Assembly (NCBI RefSeq): GCF_036884655.1
Contig: NC_088337.1
Span: 31,277,001-31,341,000, forward strand
Direction of reading: 5' to 3'
Source of the DNA: Musa acuminata AAA Group
Taxonomy: Eukaryota > Streptophyta > Magnoliopsida > Zingiberales > Musaceae
DNA: 64,000 nt
The stretch's first letter is position 1, and each line of letters starts with the position of its first letter. Of this stretch, positions 37,735 through 49,649 are shown in pieces. The translations under genes and the position numbers were made by a program. The notes beneath the pieces were generated by a model. The model did no database searches. It was given only the letters and a program-made list of their open reading frames with translations, and was not told the origin of the DNA.

Positions 37735-37739
37735 TTTCC

Positions 37740-38270
37740 CTACCCCCGTTATACAAAATTTAGTTTTCTTGTCGATTGTTGTTGGCTCGCATATTTTGTA
37801 ATTACTCCTTCGCATCATATGCTTTGTGAATGGGTGGTATAGGTTTAAATTATGCTTTGTGAGCCTCTGTTAGGCTTAAGTGTATTATATCATTACCGCT
37901 GGTTTTTTAGGGCTTGTCAAGCCAGTCACCAATGGCACCGCACACCTGCTTGTTTTTCTTTATGGGACTACATCCCTTTTCCCAACTTATACGGTGGTAT
38001 TTGGGAATCGTCATCAGGCTTAACCATGACATCAACCTGTCACAGTTCATATCGATCATCTCAATAAAGCTTGCGGCCTGTCCTATAGTTCCGCGGTGCA
38101 ACCTTTGTCGTGCCTTAACGCGAACTCGGTAAGTTACGAGCGATACAGGAGACGGGGGAAAGGAGGGTCGGTGTGTGAGCCATACATCGATCTCGCTTTT
38201 CACGCCACAGAAGCCGAAGCGCCCAATCTAACGACAACCAAAGCCCCCTCCGAAGCTCTTCTTGTCGCCC
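37740..38270. other. DRP1 downstream sequence and upstream region of next gene
   Basis: Directly after the target duplication the AT-rich sequence appears to continue the DRP1 3' UTR interrupted by the element. From about 38090 it turns GC-rich towards the ATG at 38271, consistent with a promoter and leader. No gene seen. Confidence 0.55.
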
Positions 38271-41200
38271 ATGGCGAGCACGAGCATCCCACGGGCCCGC
38301 CCTTACGCCAGCGGGCCGGCGGCTTTTTCGCCGCCCCTTCTTGTCGCCCGCCGCGTAGCCGCTCCGGTCCGGGCCTTCCGGCGGAATGACCTCGACAGGT
38401 TCGCGAGGCGCGTCGCATCCGGCGAGGCCCTGCGGGACGCTTGGCGGAGCGCCAACAACGGGATCGAGCAGCTCGCCTTCGAGGCCCGCCGCGCCGCCGA
38501 ACGCCTCGACCGCCGCTACTCCCTCTCCCGTCGATTCGACTCCGCCTCCCGCGCCGCCGCAGCCCGGACCCGCGAGCTTGACCAAGAATTAGGGATTGGG
38601 CGGCGGTGGAGGTCGTTCTCCATGGACTTCTCCAGGAATTGGCCTAGGGTTCGGTTTCCCCTCTTTCTTCTCGATCCGCCCCTTTTCTTTCTTTCTTTCT
38701 TTCTATCTATTATCTGATGTCTTCTTTGAATACATTTTCTGCAGTACAGGAGAGACCTTAACGAGTTTCTGCAGACGCCCCTAGGCAGAGGACTCGCTGT
38801 GAGTTCTTCCTCCCGCTTTTACGCGTTTATCCATGAATCGTGAGTCTCGTCTCCATTTCTTGATTACCAACCTTGAATCTTGTCTCCTTTGTCTTGATCA
38901 CTGATCTTGGTTCTTGTCGCCTCTATCTTGCTTACTAATCTTCAATATCGTCTCATTTTTCTTTATCACTGGTCTCCCTTTTGGTGATCGCTGATCTTGA
39001 ATCGCCTCCGTTTTCTTGATACTTGTCTTCTCCTTTTTAATCGCTAATCTTGGATGATCTTCTCTCGTCATTCTGGATTTCTAATCTTGAAGATTGTCTC
39101 CTCTTTGTCGATTGCTAATCATGAATCTTGTCTCCTTTTTCTTGAATATTGTTTTGTCAGTAGGTTTTTAGATTGATTTTCTTTAACCGAATCTTTGGAG
39201 TCGGCTTTAATTAGCCCTAAATTGTTGTGCTTTATGATCTGTTGCTTATCATCATGGCGATTTTGATTTTTTTTTAATGCCTCCTATAATGATTATTGAT
39301 TTGGTCTATCTTTACCAACAGATTTCCTGTCATTGTGACATGATTTTTGTTTTCAATATTATGTTCAATGGTCCTTTAGGACCTTAGAATGTAGATGCTA
39401 TCCGCTGTACTGTGGGCGGATGTACGTGTTAACTTAAGCACTACACAGTCGAGTCTTGGACGAAATTGCATATACTTGTAATGGAACACATGCAGATTCT
39501 TTCTTTATTTAGTTCTACTTTAGCCCATTTTTTTTATCCCTAATTAGGTTTCGAACTATCTCTAAGGTTCTTGATGAATCTCTTTTAATTATATTTAGAA
39601 GAGATTATTGAAACATTCCTACTGCTTGTAAAGAAGAAAGACACCTTAGTTTTTAGTCTTTAACAAGACTCACTATTTTTGCATGTTTAGTTTGTTTGAT
39701 TCTTGTAACTCATGTTCTGCTAATACACTTTATACACGATCCCATTGTTAACCTTAAGACAAGGGACCATTATTTCTCACCACCTAATAAAGACCATAAC
39801 ATTTAGAATTACCCAACAACGCTGTTTCATGGTCATTTCTCTTTCTTATAGATTGTCGTAGAAAATATTGTCCTCGTCCATGGATAGCCTGTTCAAACAT
39901 ACTAGATTACGATGACATTTAAGGGTTACAAAAGATATTAGTATTTGAAATACTTTTTTATACCTTGAGAATTTTCGAGCAAAACAAGCATCGGCCACCG
40001 AGACAACTTTCTGAATGAGATGGGACATACAGATAGACTATGGTCGAGTTTTGTGCTTGGTCTCTTATTTAAAATCATTATAGCCTTCATGCAGACACAA
40101 AATTTTATAGTTATTTCCATTTGACGGGAAGGTCCTTTTTATCTTCTTATGTAAGGAATTTAATGTACATGTATGTGTGTTTATATGACCTACAGGTATC
40201 TGAGAAATAGGATGACCACTTGGACACTAAGTTGCTGAGACCATCCACTATCTTTGCAAGTGTCTCTTTTGGTGCTTCATTCTCATCTGGATGGTTAAGT
40301 CTTGCTATGATGTTTATCTAGCCGAGGCAAAGAACTCCTTAGGTCCTTTTTGATATTATTCTCCTAGAAAATAGATTGCAATGAACATTTTGATCAATTA
40401 GATTAGTCTGCACCAAGTAGGTTTCTAACATCTTACTTTTTCATGGTTTCGTGGACCAATCAAGATTCAAGTTACACTGTTCTTTTAGCTCATTGCTACA
40501 ATCACACAAAGCCATACATATTATGCATTTTGTGCCTATTTGAGTCAAAGCATTTACAGTCACAATTATGGGAAGGCATATCCAGTTTGATCATGCTAAC
40601 ATCAACTATATTGTGTTGTACTTTTTCAAAAAGACTAGGCACACACTGATTCAATTCATATATGAGAAGACAATTTCTTTAAAATAAAATTAGCATTCCA
40701 TGTTTGGTCTCATGTATCATCTTCTGGCCTGAGTTTGGCATGTTTGAAAAATAAAACCTAGATCATTTTTTATGAATTGAATTTCATAGACCTGAACAAG
40801 ATGATATTGGATAGTATATACGAATCATGACATTGAACCTCCCTAGGTCCTGATTGGTAGGAGTGTCACACACTAGACTGCCTCATCTTGCAATCACGAT
40901 GCTTGACTATGTTTGATCTCATCCAGTAGGCTCTTTACTTGTTTGTATGTACATGATGGAAAGTTCTCAAATCAATATATCTTTTCATGAGTATGTATTA
41001 AGTTAATTTATATCTTTAATCTCCTCCGCTTTGCAGACTATTTTCTTCCTCTGGTTTGCATTATCTGGGTGGCTTTTCAGAATTTTTATTTTAGCCACAT
41101 GGGTATTACCATTTGCCGCTCCTCTTCTCATTGGAACACTAGCCAACAACTTTGCTATTCAGGTGACGGATCACTTCATCAGTTATTTGGTGTTTCTTTT

Positions 41201-42371
41201 GTATGCCGATGTTATACTGTTTAAACATTCTTCTGAGCAATCCGACCTTGATTGGACACATTTCTTCTTTCTTTTACCTGCTCATTTGAATAGAAGGGTC
41301 ACATGATTTTACTTTCTTTTACAGACGAATGGATTTATATACTTGCATTTTTAGTCTTGCTTTATTTGTTTTTTGCAAGTCCTAACTTTTGTTAGTGATT
41401 TGGTCTAGCTCTGGAGTTGGAAGGTGCATATGCTTTGATAGTTAATCCGATACCCTGTTAAACTGTTGTATTATGATTAACAGTGTTCGCTTGGGTCTAG
41501 CAATGTTTTTAGCATATTATTAGATGTTGAGTTCTTCATTTTTATTCACTGTCCCATTTCCTCCTAGTTTATTACACTTGTGGATTATACAACACTGTCA
41601 AGAGCTTATAGTTATACATATCCTAAATTGTACTTTGCAGAAAAGCATTTTGCATTATTTTGCTTTTGGATCTTATCAGGTGATTTTGTTTTAAAATTTG
41701 TGTTAGTTGACAAGCCTCAATCGATATCCTTCTGATTCATGTCCATTTTGTATCAATCTCTACATAATATTTTTTATTTGTAAAAATAACCACTGTCACC
41801 TGTGTTCAGCTAGATTTTGCTCGTCGTGCAGTCAATTCTGGATAATTGGATCTATATTTTGATCAGCAAAATGTCTCTCTGATTATTTATGTAGTGCGTA
41901 GGTTGATGATCTATGTCTTTAGTTTTCTTTACGTGGTCCCAGCTAAGTACTTATATTCAATCATGTTGCACAAATGATTATTATTAGCATATGTAACCCC
42001 TTTTGTTTGTTTGGCTTTTTCATGGAAATTATGAACAATTAGGTCCAGATATCATCCGAAATCAGAATTAAGAAATATGACAGATACACCAATTGATTTA
42101 ATTAACTTATTATGCTTCAGAAATTTTTTTATATTTGGGATTCTCATAATTTTGATTATTCAAAAAATTACATGGATGTTGTGTACAGGGCACGTGTCCA
42201 GCTTGCAAGAGGCAATTCGTGGGTTATCGCAACCAGGTGATTCGTTGCACAGGATGTAGGAACATCGTGTGGCAGCCAAGAGATGACTTCTCGAGAGGTC
42301 GAAGCAGCTCTTCCCCGAAAGCATCTGAGCCCGACATCATCGACATTGACATTGACATCGAGGAGAAATGA
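38271..42371 (+). CDS. Membrane protein, probably plastid-targeted, with C-terminal zinc ribbon
   Basis: Four exons join in frame: 38271-38648, 38745-38798, 41037-41162 and 42189-42371, giving 246 residues. The first exon is Arg/Ala/Ser-rich with few acids (MASTSIPRARPYASG start), compatible with a plastid transit peptide followed by a charged helical region. Exon 3 is a membrane stretch of about 40 residues containing FFLWFALSGWLF and ATWVLPFAAPLLIG, enough for two segments. The last exon carries CPACKRQFVGYRNQVIRCTGC, split as CPAC and CTGC thirteen residues apart, a typical zinc-ribbon pair, then Ser-rich and acidic sequence ending IDIDIDIEEK. I believe this is a conserved plant family but cannot name it, and the function is unknown. 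The start is the first ATG in a suitable context; GC content drops sharply after exon 1. Confidence 0.82.
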
Positions 42372-44323
42372 TGTAACATGAGGTGAGGTATGGTATGGTC
42401 TTCGCGGACGAAGACGACTTGGTGCTTCTGGAGTATAAAATCTTGTGCTCGATGTCGAGATTGTAAATATGATTTAAATTTTGCTGTGCGCTATACAAGA
42501 AGACACAACGGTGTTGGTATTTTGGTTTTGGGCTGTGGCTTAGGTCCTTGGCGGTCGTCAGACTCCATGACTATGGCAGATGTTGCGGTTATCACCGGCA
42601 ACATGGCAGTCCGGACGTGGGGCTGCCACAAAAGGAGGTCGGGGCGAGTGGCGAGGCGGTCGAACGACAACGAGGTTTTAACGACATGGGTGTTGTTGTT
42701 TCATGGTATACATCGGAGGTGGTCCTCAAGTGGCAGGGAGAGGCACCAAGTGGTGTTGGTGTTGTCGGAGAGGACGAACGGAAAACCATGGTAGTCCATA
42801 GTTGGTGAGAACAAGTCCTTTTCTTTCATCTTATCAAGATGAGTTTGTTGAACTAATATATTTTTTGAGATAGATGATATAAAAAATATTATGACTATCG
42901 AAATATCAACCGATAGTTAGGTAGGAGAGTTTAACGATAAATCAAAAAATTATCATATTAAAAATTAAATGTTGAGTCAAAGAATCAATCAATGAATTAA
43001 AGATCGAATTGTGTTAAAAGTTGTGTTCGAATAATCAAATATTATGTTGAATATTATAAAAAAAATTAATATATTGGAATAGACTAATGTCAAAAGTTTT
43101 GTAAATATACTGATCGCCTAAAGGCTGAATTAATTCATTACATTTATGAAACTTTCTCTCTTATATCATTTGATCTTTTAACATCTAATCTTGACATTTT
43201 GTCCAAACTTCTAAAACATCATTCATTTATTTCTTCAATATATTATTATTTCTTATGACATCTAATCTTTTAACTGCTTCTTCCAACACAACCCTCGAAT
43301 ATTTAGTACAAAATTCGATCTCTAACATATTGATCAATCCTTTGACATTCAACACAACGTTCAACACTTCTACTCAACAATTGACCTTTTGATGGTTTAA
43401 GTTTGTGATAAAAAATATTTCTTACACTATTTTTTTTAAGCTCATTGATTTTATTATCAAAATCTTTAATATGTAAATAAAAAATTAAATCACTATACAT
43501 CAATTTGCCGCTATTTAATTGTCCTGAGTTAATTTTATTCTCTTTACTTAGCTTGATCGATCGATTTTTGAAACATATTAAGTTTTAAAATCGATTAAAT
43601 AAACTAATACGCTGATTCAAAACCCGCCAAAAAAACAAGAGAATGTAGAGCCAAGGCAAGCGAAGACACCGTAGTGATCATCAACGTACATCCACCCTCT
43701 CATGTCGGTCTTGTGACTGAAGGCACCTTGTCCTCAACCCCCATCACCAGCACCACTCCGTCACTTCTGAGATTGCCCTTCGTGATGGCGAAGTCACGAT
43801 TGATGGAGTGATGATGACGATGGCACCACGCTGTAGTTCATGGAGTGCGCCATCCTAATAAGAAAACAAGTACTAATATGCCACCATCCTAATAAGGATT
43901 TATATTGATCTAATCTTAATAATAACATATATCACATATACAGCATGTACTATGGCGTTAAAAAAAACACATTGCCAAAAACTAATAGCAGAACACATGA
44001 AAAGCAAAAAATGAAACTAAAACCAAAATATTACCGAACGTCAGTAAACTTGTGAGGCCAGATGCTAACCTTAAAATGGACACTAGTGGTTGGTCCAGAA
44101 CCAAGTCAACCAGCATATTAGTCCGTCCGTCTACTGCAAGATGGAGTAGGGAGATTAATTTTTGGTTCCTGAACCAAGTCAACCAGCGTACATAACCCCC
44201 TTCTATCTTCATCCCTCAACTGAACCCTTCAGCAACCTCTCTTCCTAAAGCAACTGCTTCCGTTTGGTTCCTGATTCATTTCACTGTTCCTCACATCATC
44301 ATCTCTTTTTACCTTACTGCTCG
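42372..44323. other. Intergenic, AT-rich, no gene seen
   Basis: Begins with the 3' UTR of the zinc-ribbon gene. From about 42880 to 43330 lies an AT-rich stretch with repeated wording (TCAAAGAATCAATCAATG and similar) that resembles 60480-60850, so it is probably a dispersed repeat. Around 44095-44200 the phrase AACCAAGTCAACCAGC occurs twice, about 74 bp apart. No convincing gene. Confidence 0.5.
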
Positions 44324-44400
44324 TTCAATTGCATGGGGACATCCTGGTCCTCTACTTCAGCCTCCTCAACAGCATCCTCGAGTGGTGGAAGTTTAGGAAT
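44324..44400 (-). other. Possible terminal exon of an unidentified minus-strand gene
   Basis: On the minus strand an acceptor-like TTTTCATAG is followed by an open stretch reading IPKLPPLEDAVEEAEVEDQD and a few residues more, then TAA (44326-44324). The acidic composition looks coding-like, but I recognise no family, it is very short, and it lies downstream of a pseudogene. Treat as a weak suggestion. Confidence 0.2.
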
Positions 44401-44694
44401 GCTATGAAAACTGTTCCCATTGTTATCAAATTAAAACAAAAAAGGATAACAATCACCATTCAATCTACAAAACATAAAAGCTAAGCATAAACAATTGCTA
44501 ATTAATAATAAACCACACAATAATATATATCCGGTGCAAAACACCACCTTAATATAACTAAGCATTAGAACCCAGATCGGACATAATGCAACCAAGCGTT
44601 GAGCCACTAGTTCACTAGTTGGATCAATGAGTCAAATGATCGATAGGTTATATCATACATTATGCATATAATAAAGATTATTTTAACAGTAAAA

Positions 44695-45242
44695 ATATAT
44701 AAATATTATATTAAAAATATATTTGTGGCGTCTCTTTGTACCAAAATGAATTCACAAGGAACTTGATAACCAAAAGATAAAATACAAACCCCCATGAGTC
44801 GGACGACAGACAAATAGGACATTAGTATATGATGCGAGGTAATAAAAGTAGAGAATATATAATATGATGGTGAAAGAGAATTAAATTGTAAAACTGCTTC
44901 CATAAGTGTCACAAGATTTACTAGATTCATGGCTATTGTTAAGTGAAACAGGTATCTCTCACCAGGAGACATCAATACCTCATCTGTTAGTAACAAACAT
45001 GACCTCCAGATCATAAACATAAAAAAGAAAAGAACAATGAAAAGTAAGACCGACCTGAGAATAGGCAAAACGGATCAAACAATGAAAAGTAGAAGAGGCA
45101 TGAGACCCCGATGCATACACATTTCCAATTCTCCAATTTGGCAAGGAGACAAACTGGAAATAGAGGGATACTTAAGATAAGAGTAGTTAAATAGAAAATA
45201 ATTTTTTTATCACAATGCTGCAGGATGTGGAATACAACCACA
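44695..45242. repeat. Tandem duplication, copy 1 (with internal deletion)
   Basis: Near-identical to 45263-45964, for instance at TTGTACCAAAATGAATTCAC and at the end GCAGGATGTGGAATACAACC. It lacks the 171 bp that copy 2 has between two AGAGGC hexamers (45646-45651 and 45817-45822) and keeps a single AGAGGC at 45094-45099. This is what a deletion between short direct repeats would leave. Confidence 0.9.
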
Positions 45243-45262
45243 TCCTAATATTAAGTAATATA

Positions 45263-45964
45263 ATATATAAATATTATATTAAAAATATATTTGTGGCATG
45301 TCTCTTTGTACCAAAATGAATTCACAAGGAACTTGATAACCAAAAGATAAAATTACGACAGACAAATAGGACACTAGTATATGATGCGAGGTAATAAAAG
45401 TAGAGAATATATAATACGATGGTGAAAGAGAATTAAATTGTAAAACTGCTTACATAAGTGTCACAAGATTTACTAGATTCATGGCTATTGTTAAGTGAAA
45501 CAGGTATTTCTCACCAGGAGGCATCAACACCTCATCTGTTAGCAACAAACATGACCTCCAGATCATAAACATAAAAAAGAAAATAACAATGAAAAGTAAG
45601 ACCGACCTGAGAATAGGCAAAATGCATCAAACAATGAAAATTAGAAGAGGCCACTGGATAGAGCTCTCAGTCCAATAGTGAAGAGGGGCATAAACAACAA
45701 ATTGCATAGAACAACCTGAAAAAGAAAAAAATGCCAATGGAAAAAGTAAAAAAAAAAATCACAGGTCAGACTTATCATGAATACACTAATGGGTACAAGG
45801 TGTTTGTTGCATGGACAGAGGCATGAGACCGAATGCATAAACATTTCCAATTCTCCAATTTGGCAAGGAGACAAACTGGAAATAGAGGGATACTTGAGAT
45901 AAGAGTAGTTAAATAGAAAATAATTTTTTTATCACAATGCTGCAGGATGTGGAATACAACCACA
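45263..45964. repeat. Tandem duplication, copy 2 (fuller copy)
   Basis: The fuller member of the direct duplication within the eIF3B pseudogene. It keeps the exon remnant YWTESSIQW that copy 1 has lost. It has lost about 15 bp after AAAGATAAAA that copy 1 retains. Confidence 0.9.
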
Positions 45965-46648
45965 CAAAGGGAGACCCTTTTTTTAGCATCTTGAAGAATT
46001 ACTTTGTAGCACTGTGTTGCATTATAGCCACATATGTGGAGTTCGACAATGCAGTTGCAGAATTGCAGCCAAATAGACAATATACAAGTTTATGTTATAC
46101 GATGCCGACCGAAATGATGCTTATAGCACATGCTTAACGCTATCAAAAACAAAGAAAATTGGTCATCTTATTATTCCACAAAAGAAAGTCTAAAACAAAT
46201 GCCACTCTGAAAAAATCAATTGCTCCTCAGTTTTTCGTCCTCTAACCCTATCCACCCATACTATTTTCACATAGAAAGCTAGTTACTACTCAAAAGAAAG
46301 GACCTACAAGTGCCTTGTAGTTTCTTCCCTGTAATGATCAATAGACTGCAGTCCTCATGCTGCTACAAATGATAATCATCACAAACTCAAATAATATAGC
46401 TCATTTACAGAGTGGGCATGTCAATTTATTGATCAAAGCTATAATTCCTTACTAAATCATTTGATTCATATCTATTTAGTTTTGCCCATGCTCGCAGTAG
46501 ATGGAACTTTCCAAATGCTAAATAGCATAAATGCATACATTTAATGTATAAAAGCTTTGACTAAAATAAGCAAATCATTTGAAGTATCAAACCATACCCA
46601 GGATTGTTTGATCTAACTTCAGCAGATTTCCACTCATCTGGGATCATC

Positions 46649-46902
46649 ATGTACTTCTTGAAGTCACCAAACAGATCAACTGCATGCATATGATTTGTCC
46701 AACGTAGAGTCCATTCGTCTTTCCATTTGCAACAAAAGATAATATATAGAAAACCAAATTAACAATAACTTCCGGATGTACTTATTGAAATCATCAAACA
46801 GATCAAAAGAATGCATACGATTTGTCCAGCATATACTCATTCGTCTTTCCCCTTTGCAAGAAAAGCTAATATATAGAAAACCAAATTAACAATAACTTCT
46901 GG
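46649..46902. repeat. 127-bp tandem duplication of an eIF3B exon edge
   Basis: Unit A (46649-46775) and unit B (46776-46902) are adjacent direct copies, both containing ACCAAATTAACAATAACTTC and the CAAACAGATCAA block. On the minus strand both encode versions of the same exon start: VDLFGDFKKYM in A and FDLFDDFNKYI in B. B resembles the functional eIF3B consensus (DLFDDF) at least as well as A. Confidence 0.88.
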
Positions 46903-48543
46903 TCTTGGGTTTACCACAAGAACTGATTGGCACAACACCACGAAGCCAAATCTTGCGAAGAACTTGATGAACCACACTCAAGATTCAGATTAGTTACCTG
47001 AATATTCGAGCCTCCCGTTTCTTGATTGTACATCTTACACTTTCGAGCTTCGCAAAGTTTTCCAGCGGCATCACCGGCAGATTGTCCACCACAATGATAT
47101 TCCCAAACCCACCTTCGGACTCCAGAGGATCCTCTCGATACAAATCCCCATCATAATCACCGCACTGACTAAGAAAAAATCACGAACAAATCAATACAAG
47201 AGACAAAAAAATCGTACGGAAGAAAGATCTGCTTGAGGGTAAGATAGATCGAACCCACATCAACCAGGCGCCTGGCGCTTGCGTCTGTGTCCGACCACCG
47301 AACCACCTCCACCATCTTCGAGAAAGACGGGTACATCTTTCCGCGGAAAATCCAAAGAAAGTGAAGCCTCCAACATGGATTCTTGAAAGAGGAGGAGAGA
47401 TCGGAACAACCGGGAGCGATCGGTGAAACCCCGATCCGATGGCCTCGTTGGTTCTCCTCTGAAACCGGTAAAGAAACCCCAAAATTGCCGCACGTGTGAC
47501 GGGGAGTCGAGGACGACTATGTGGGAGAGCAGAAAAGGGTCTCTGCGGAGAGGCGGATGCAACGTAGTATGCGGACGATGATATCTGCCGTCCGTCCTGC
47601 TCTCGTGGCATGATGGCCGGGCCGGGCCGGGCCGGGCCGGGCGCCTCGAGACATGGGCCTCCTCGTCTGGTAAATGCCATTGCGTCCCTCCTGTAATGAT
47701 ACCGAATATAATCTCTCTGTGGGCATTAAAACTTCAAAGAAATAGATACTATATAATGTAAGACGATTTGCAACCAGAAACATATATTTTATTTGCCTCT
47801 CAGGCTGTCACCTTTTCGATGCACTTGTCCCTCTCTTGCCAAATAGGTGCGGTTCCACTGTCACGATAAGCTTTTCCAGGAGTTCGTAGTCGACCCAGGA
47901 GTCGAGTACAGCTGTGAGGATTCTCTCTTCCCAAGAGATTGGTAGTGGGCAGCACCATGATCGATCCATGAGCGACTGTCACCTTTCCTGGTTCTTCCAT
48001 CTGTCATGTCATATGCAGCAAGAAAAGAAGAAATATGTATTTGCAGCAATATTATTATTCACCTTGCAGTCGAGTTGGGATATGAGGAAGGCCATGGAAG
48101 TGGTGGCATCTCCTTTTAGGAAAAGCACAGCAATATTATTATTCACCTTGCAGCGTTGCTCCATGGCTCTCTGTCTCCCACTTCCCGCCTGCACGCGAGA
48201 GAATGGTGCACGATGGTCTAAAGGTACTCTGTCTTATAGCAGGCAAGTGGAGTGATCACATTTCAATCATGGCCGAGAATGTACCAGTTTAGACACTCGA
48301 CACAGTATTGGTGCCACATCAGACTTTTGCTATCAGTTCTAAGGTATGTTGTGTCTGAAAGTTCATCGAAGAGAAAGCAGAACCTGCTGATCCATTTAAA
48401 CTTAAAATCAATTGCTGATACTAAAATATGTGTAGACCGAGTGTTCCATCAAAGAGAAAAGCAGACCTTAAGTATCTGTAGATCCATCAGCCAATTCCAG
48501 TCTGAAAGTTCAGCATGTAGAAAAAGTCAGCAGAACAGTCGAC

Positions 48544-48720
48544 TTACTTGAAACTAGTCGCATCGTGCTGACGAGGAAATGCACCTCCGACACTGTAGCT
48601 GTTCGGCATCACCTTCTTGCTTTCCACGCAATTCGAGTTTTTTTCTAACCTCAGTGCCATCATCGAGATGACGGAAATAGTGATCACCACCAACAAAGCA
48701 TATTTTAAGCTCACTTCCAT
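48544..48720 (-). CDS. Candidate small secreted-peptide ORF or exon, unidentified
   Basis: A 58-codon minus-strand frame opens MEVSLKYALLVVITISVISM, a typical signal-peptide profile (short charged start, hydrophobic core), followed by a short hydrophilic tail with NCVESKKVMPNSYSVGG. The frame ends at a TAA embedded in TTTCAAGTAAGT, a near-perfect splice donor, so this could also be a first exon. The corresponding sequence before the second ABCC copy (about 59160-59280) keeps VESKKVM but has lost the hydrophobic core to indels and substitutions. An upstream in-frame ATG (48774) would add 18 residues. No known family, no downstream exon identified; it may be chance. Confidence 0.25.
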   Translation of the reverse strand: MEVSLKYALLVVITISVISMMALRLEKNSNCVESKKVMPNSYSVGGAFPRQHDATSFK

Positions 48721-49639
48721 GCGTTGGATTTCTTGGCGCCCAAGGCTCAGAGAGGCCCAGCTGTAGTGCAACACTTACAGAAAGCAGGTTAAGCCAAGAA
48801 ACATGTGCATGAAAGAAGGGACATGATTTGTCATCTGGAGTCTCTTGTTGCCTTTGCCTCGGTGGATATCCACTCTCCTGCAAAGAGCCAAAGGTTAGAG
48901 TGGTGTGTTCTTTCATATGCATGATGGTGATGCAGAGAAAAGAATGGCTTCATCTCATGTATCAGGGCAATGCGAACTAAAGATTCTGATCTCATGTTCT
49001 TTTTTAATGAGGCAATCAAACACATGATGGCAGACGTGAGTTCCTCCACAAAGATTCAAATCAATAGAAAAGTTCTAAGTTTACTGGTGTTTAAACTAAA
49101 AAAGCCTATTACTTCCTACACAACCTGAATTCACGGGGGATATGATAACATAACTGAGGTCTTATCACAAGTACATGTTATCCAAACTGACTCATGATTT
49201 GGTTGCTTGTTCATGTTTGGCTTGACCGTATCAACTTTTCATATCCTATCGATTCCATCCCTATTCATCTCACCCAAAATAATGAGTCCTAACAGCACAA
49301 AATAATCAGGAACAGAACGCATGGTTGTCTCGAGACCTTACAACTCATTTTCCCCTGAAATCTCAACTGCTCCTCTGCTTTCGATGAAACACCGAGTTTT
49401 TGAGTTGGAATGGACGACTGAAATCAAATTTAGAGTCGTCTCCTCGACCAAGACAAAACCATGCATCATCAGATGTGTCTCCTGAACCAGGTTAGTCCTC
49501 CTCCTGGGGTTAATTTATCTATACAAAGAACACCAAAAGCGTTACCAACCCTAACCATTGGGTGCAGGAGATCGTCGTCACTCTACACGTCCTCTACGTG
49601 ACGGAGGAACACATCATAATTTCACCCACCCTCATGCAG

Positions 49640-49649
49640 TATAAATAAA
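49640..49649 (+). promoter_or_regulatory. TATA box of the intact ABCC gene
   Basis: TATAAATAAA lies 105 bp before the ATG at 49755, in a block conserved in front of the duplicate gene, where the first base is changed (CATAAATAAT at 59621-59630). Confidence 0.65.

Larger units (their letters stand above)
44695..47315 (-). pseudogene. Translation initiation factor eIF3 subunit B, decayed fragment
   Basis: eIF3B is the scaffold of the eIF3 complex on the 40S ribosome. Remnants appear in order on the minus strand. A first exon from ATG 47315 reads MVEVVRW and later LVDVGSIYL, matching the family start with codons missing. Exon 46998-47168 reads GGFGNIIVVDNLPVMPLENF at the RRM start, then shifts frame (KMYNQETG in another frame). 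At about 46602-46740 it reads HAVDLFGDFKKYMMIPDEW. At about 45650-45690 it reads YWTESSIQW. At about 45510-45540, and again at 44935-44975, it reads MSPGERYLF, again followed by a frame change. The WD-repeat body and C-terminus are absent and two blocks are duplicated. It is clearly not functional as written. The family assignment rests on several independent motifs in the correct order. Confidence 0.82.

Noticed and set aside
47180..47680. 166-codon minus-strand frame as an independent gene
   Set aside because: It overlaps the eIF3B first-exon remnant in another frame, is Arg/Pro/Ser-rich by composition and matches no family.
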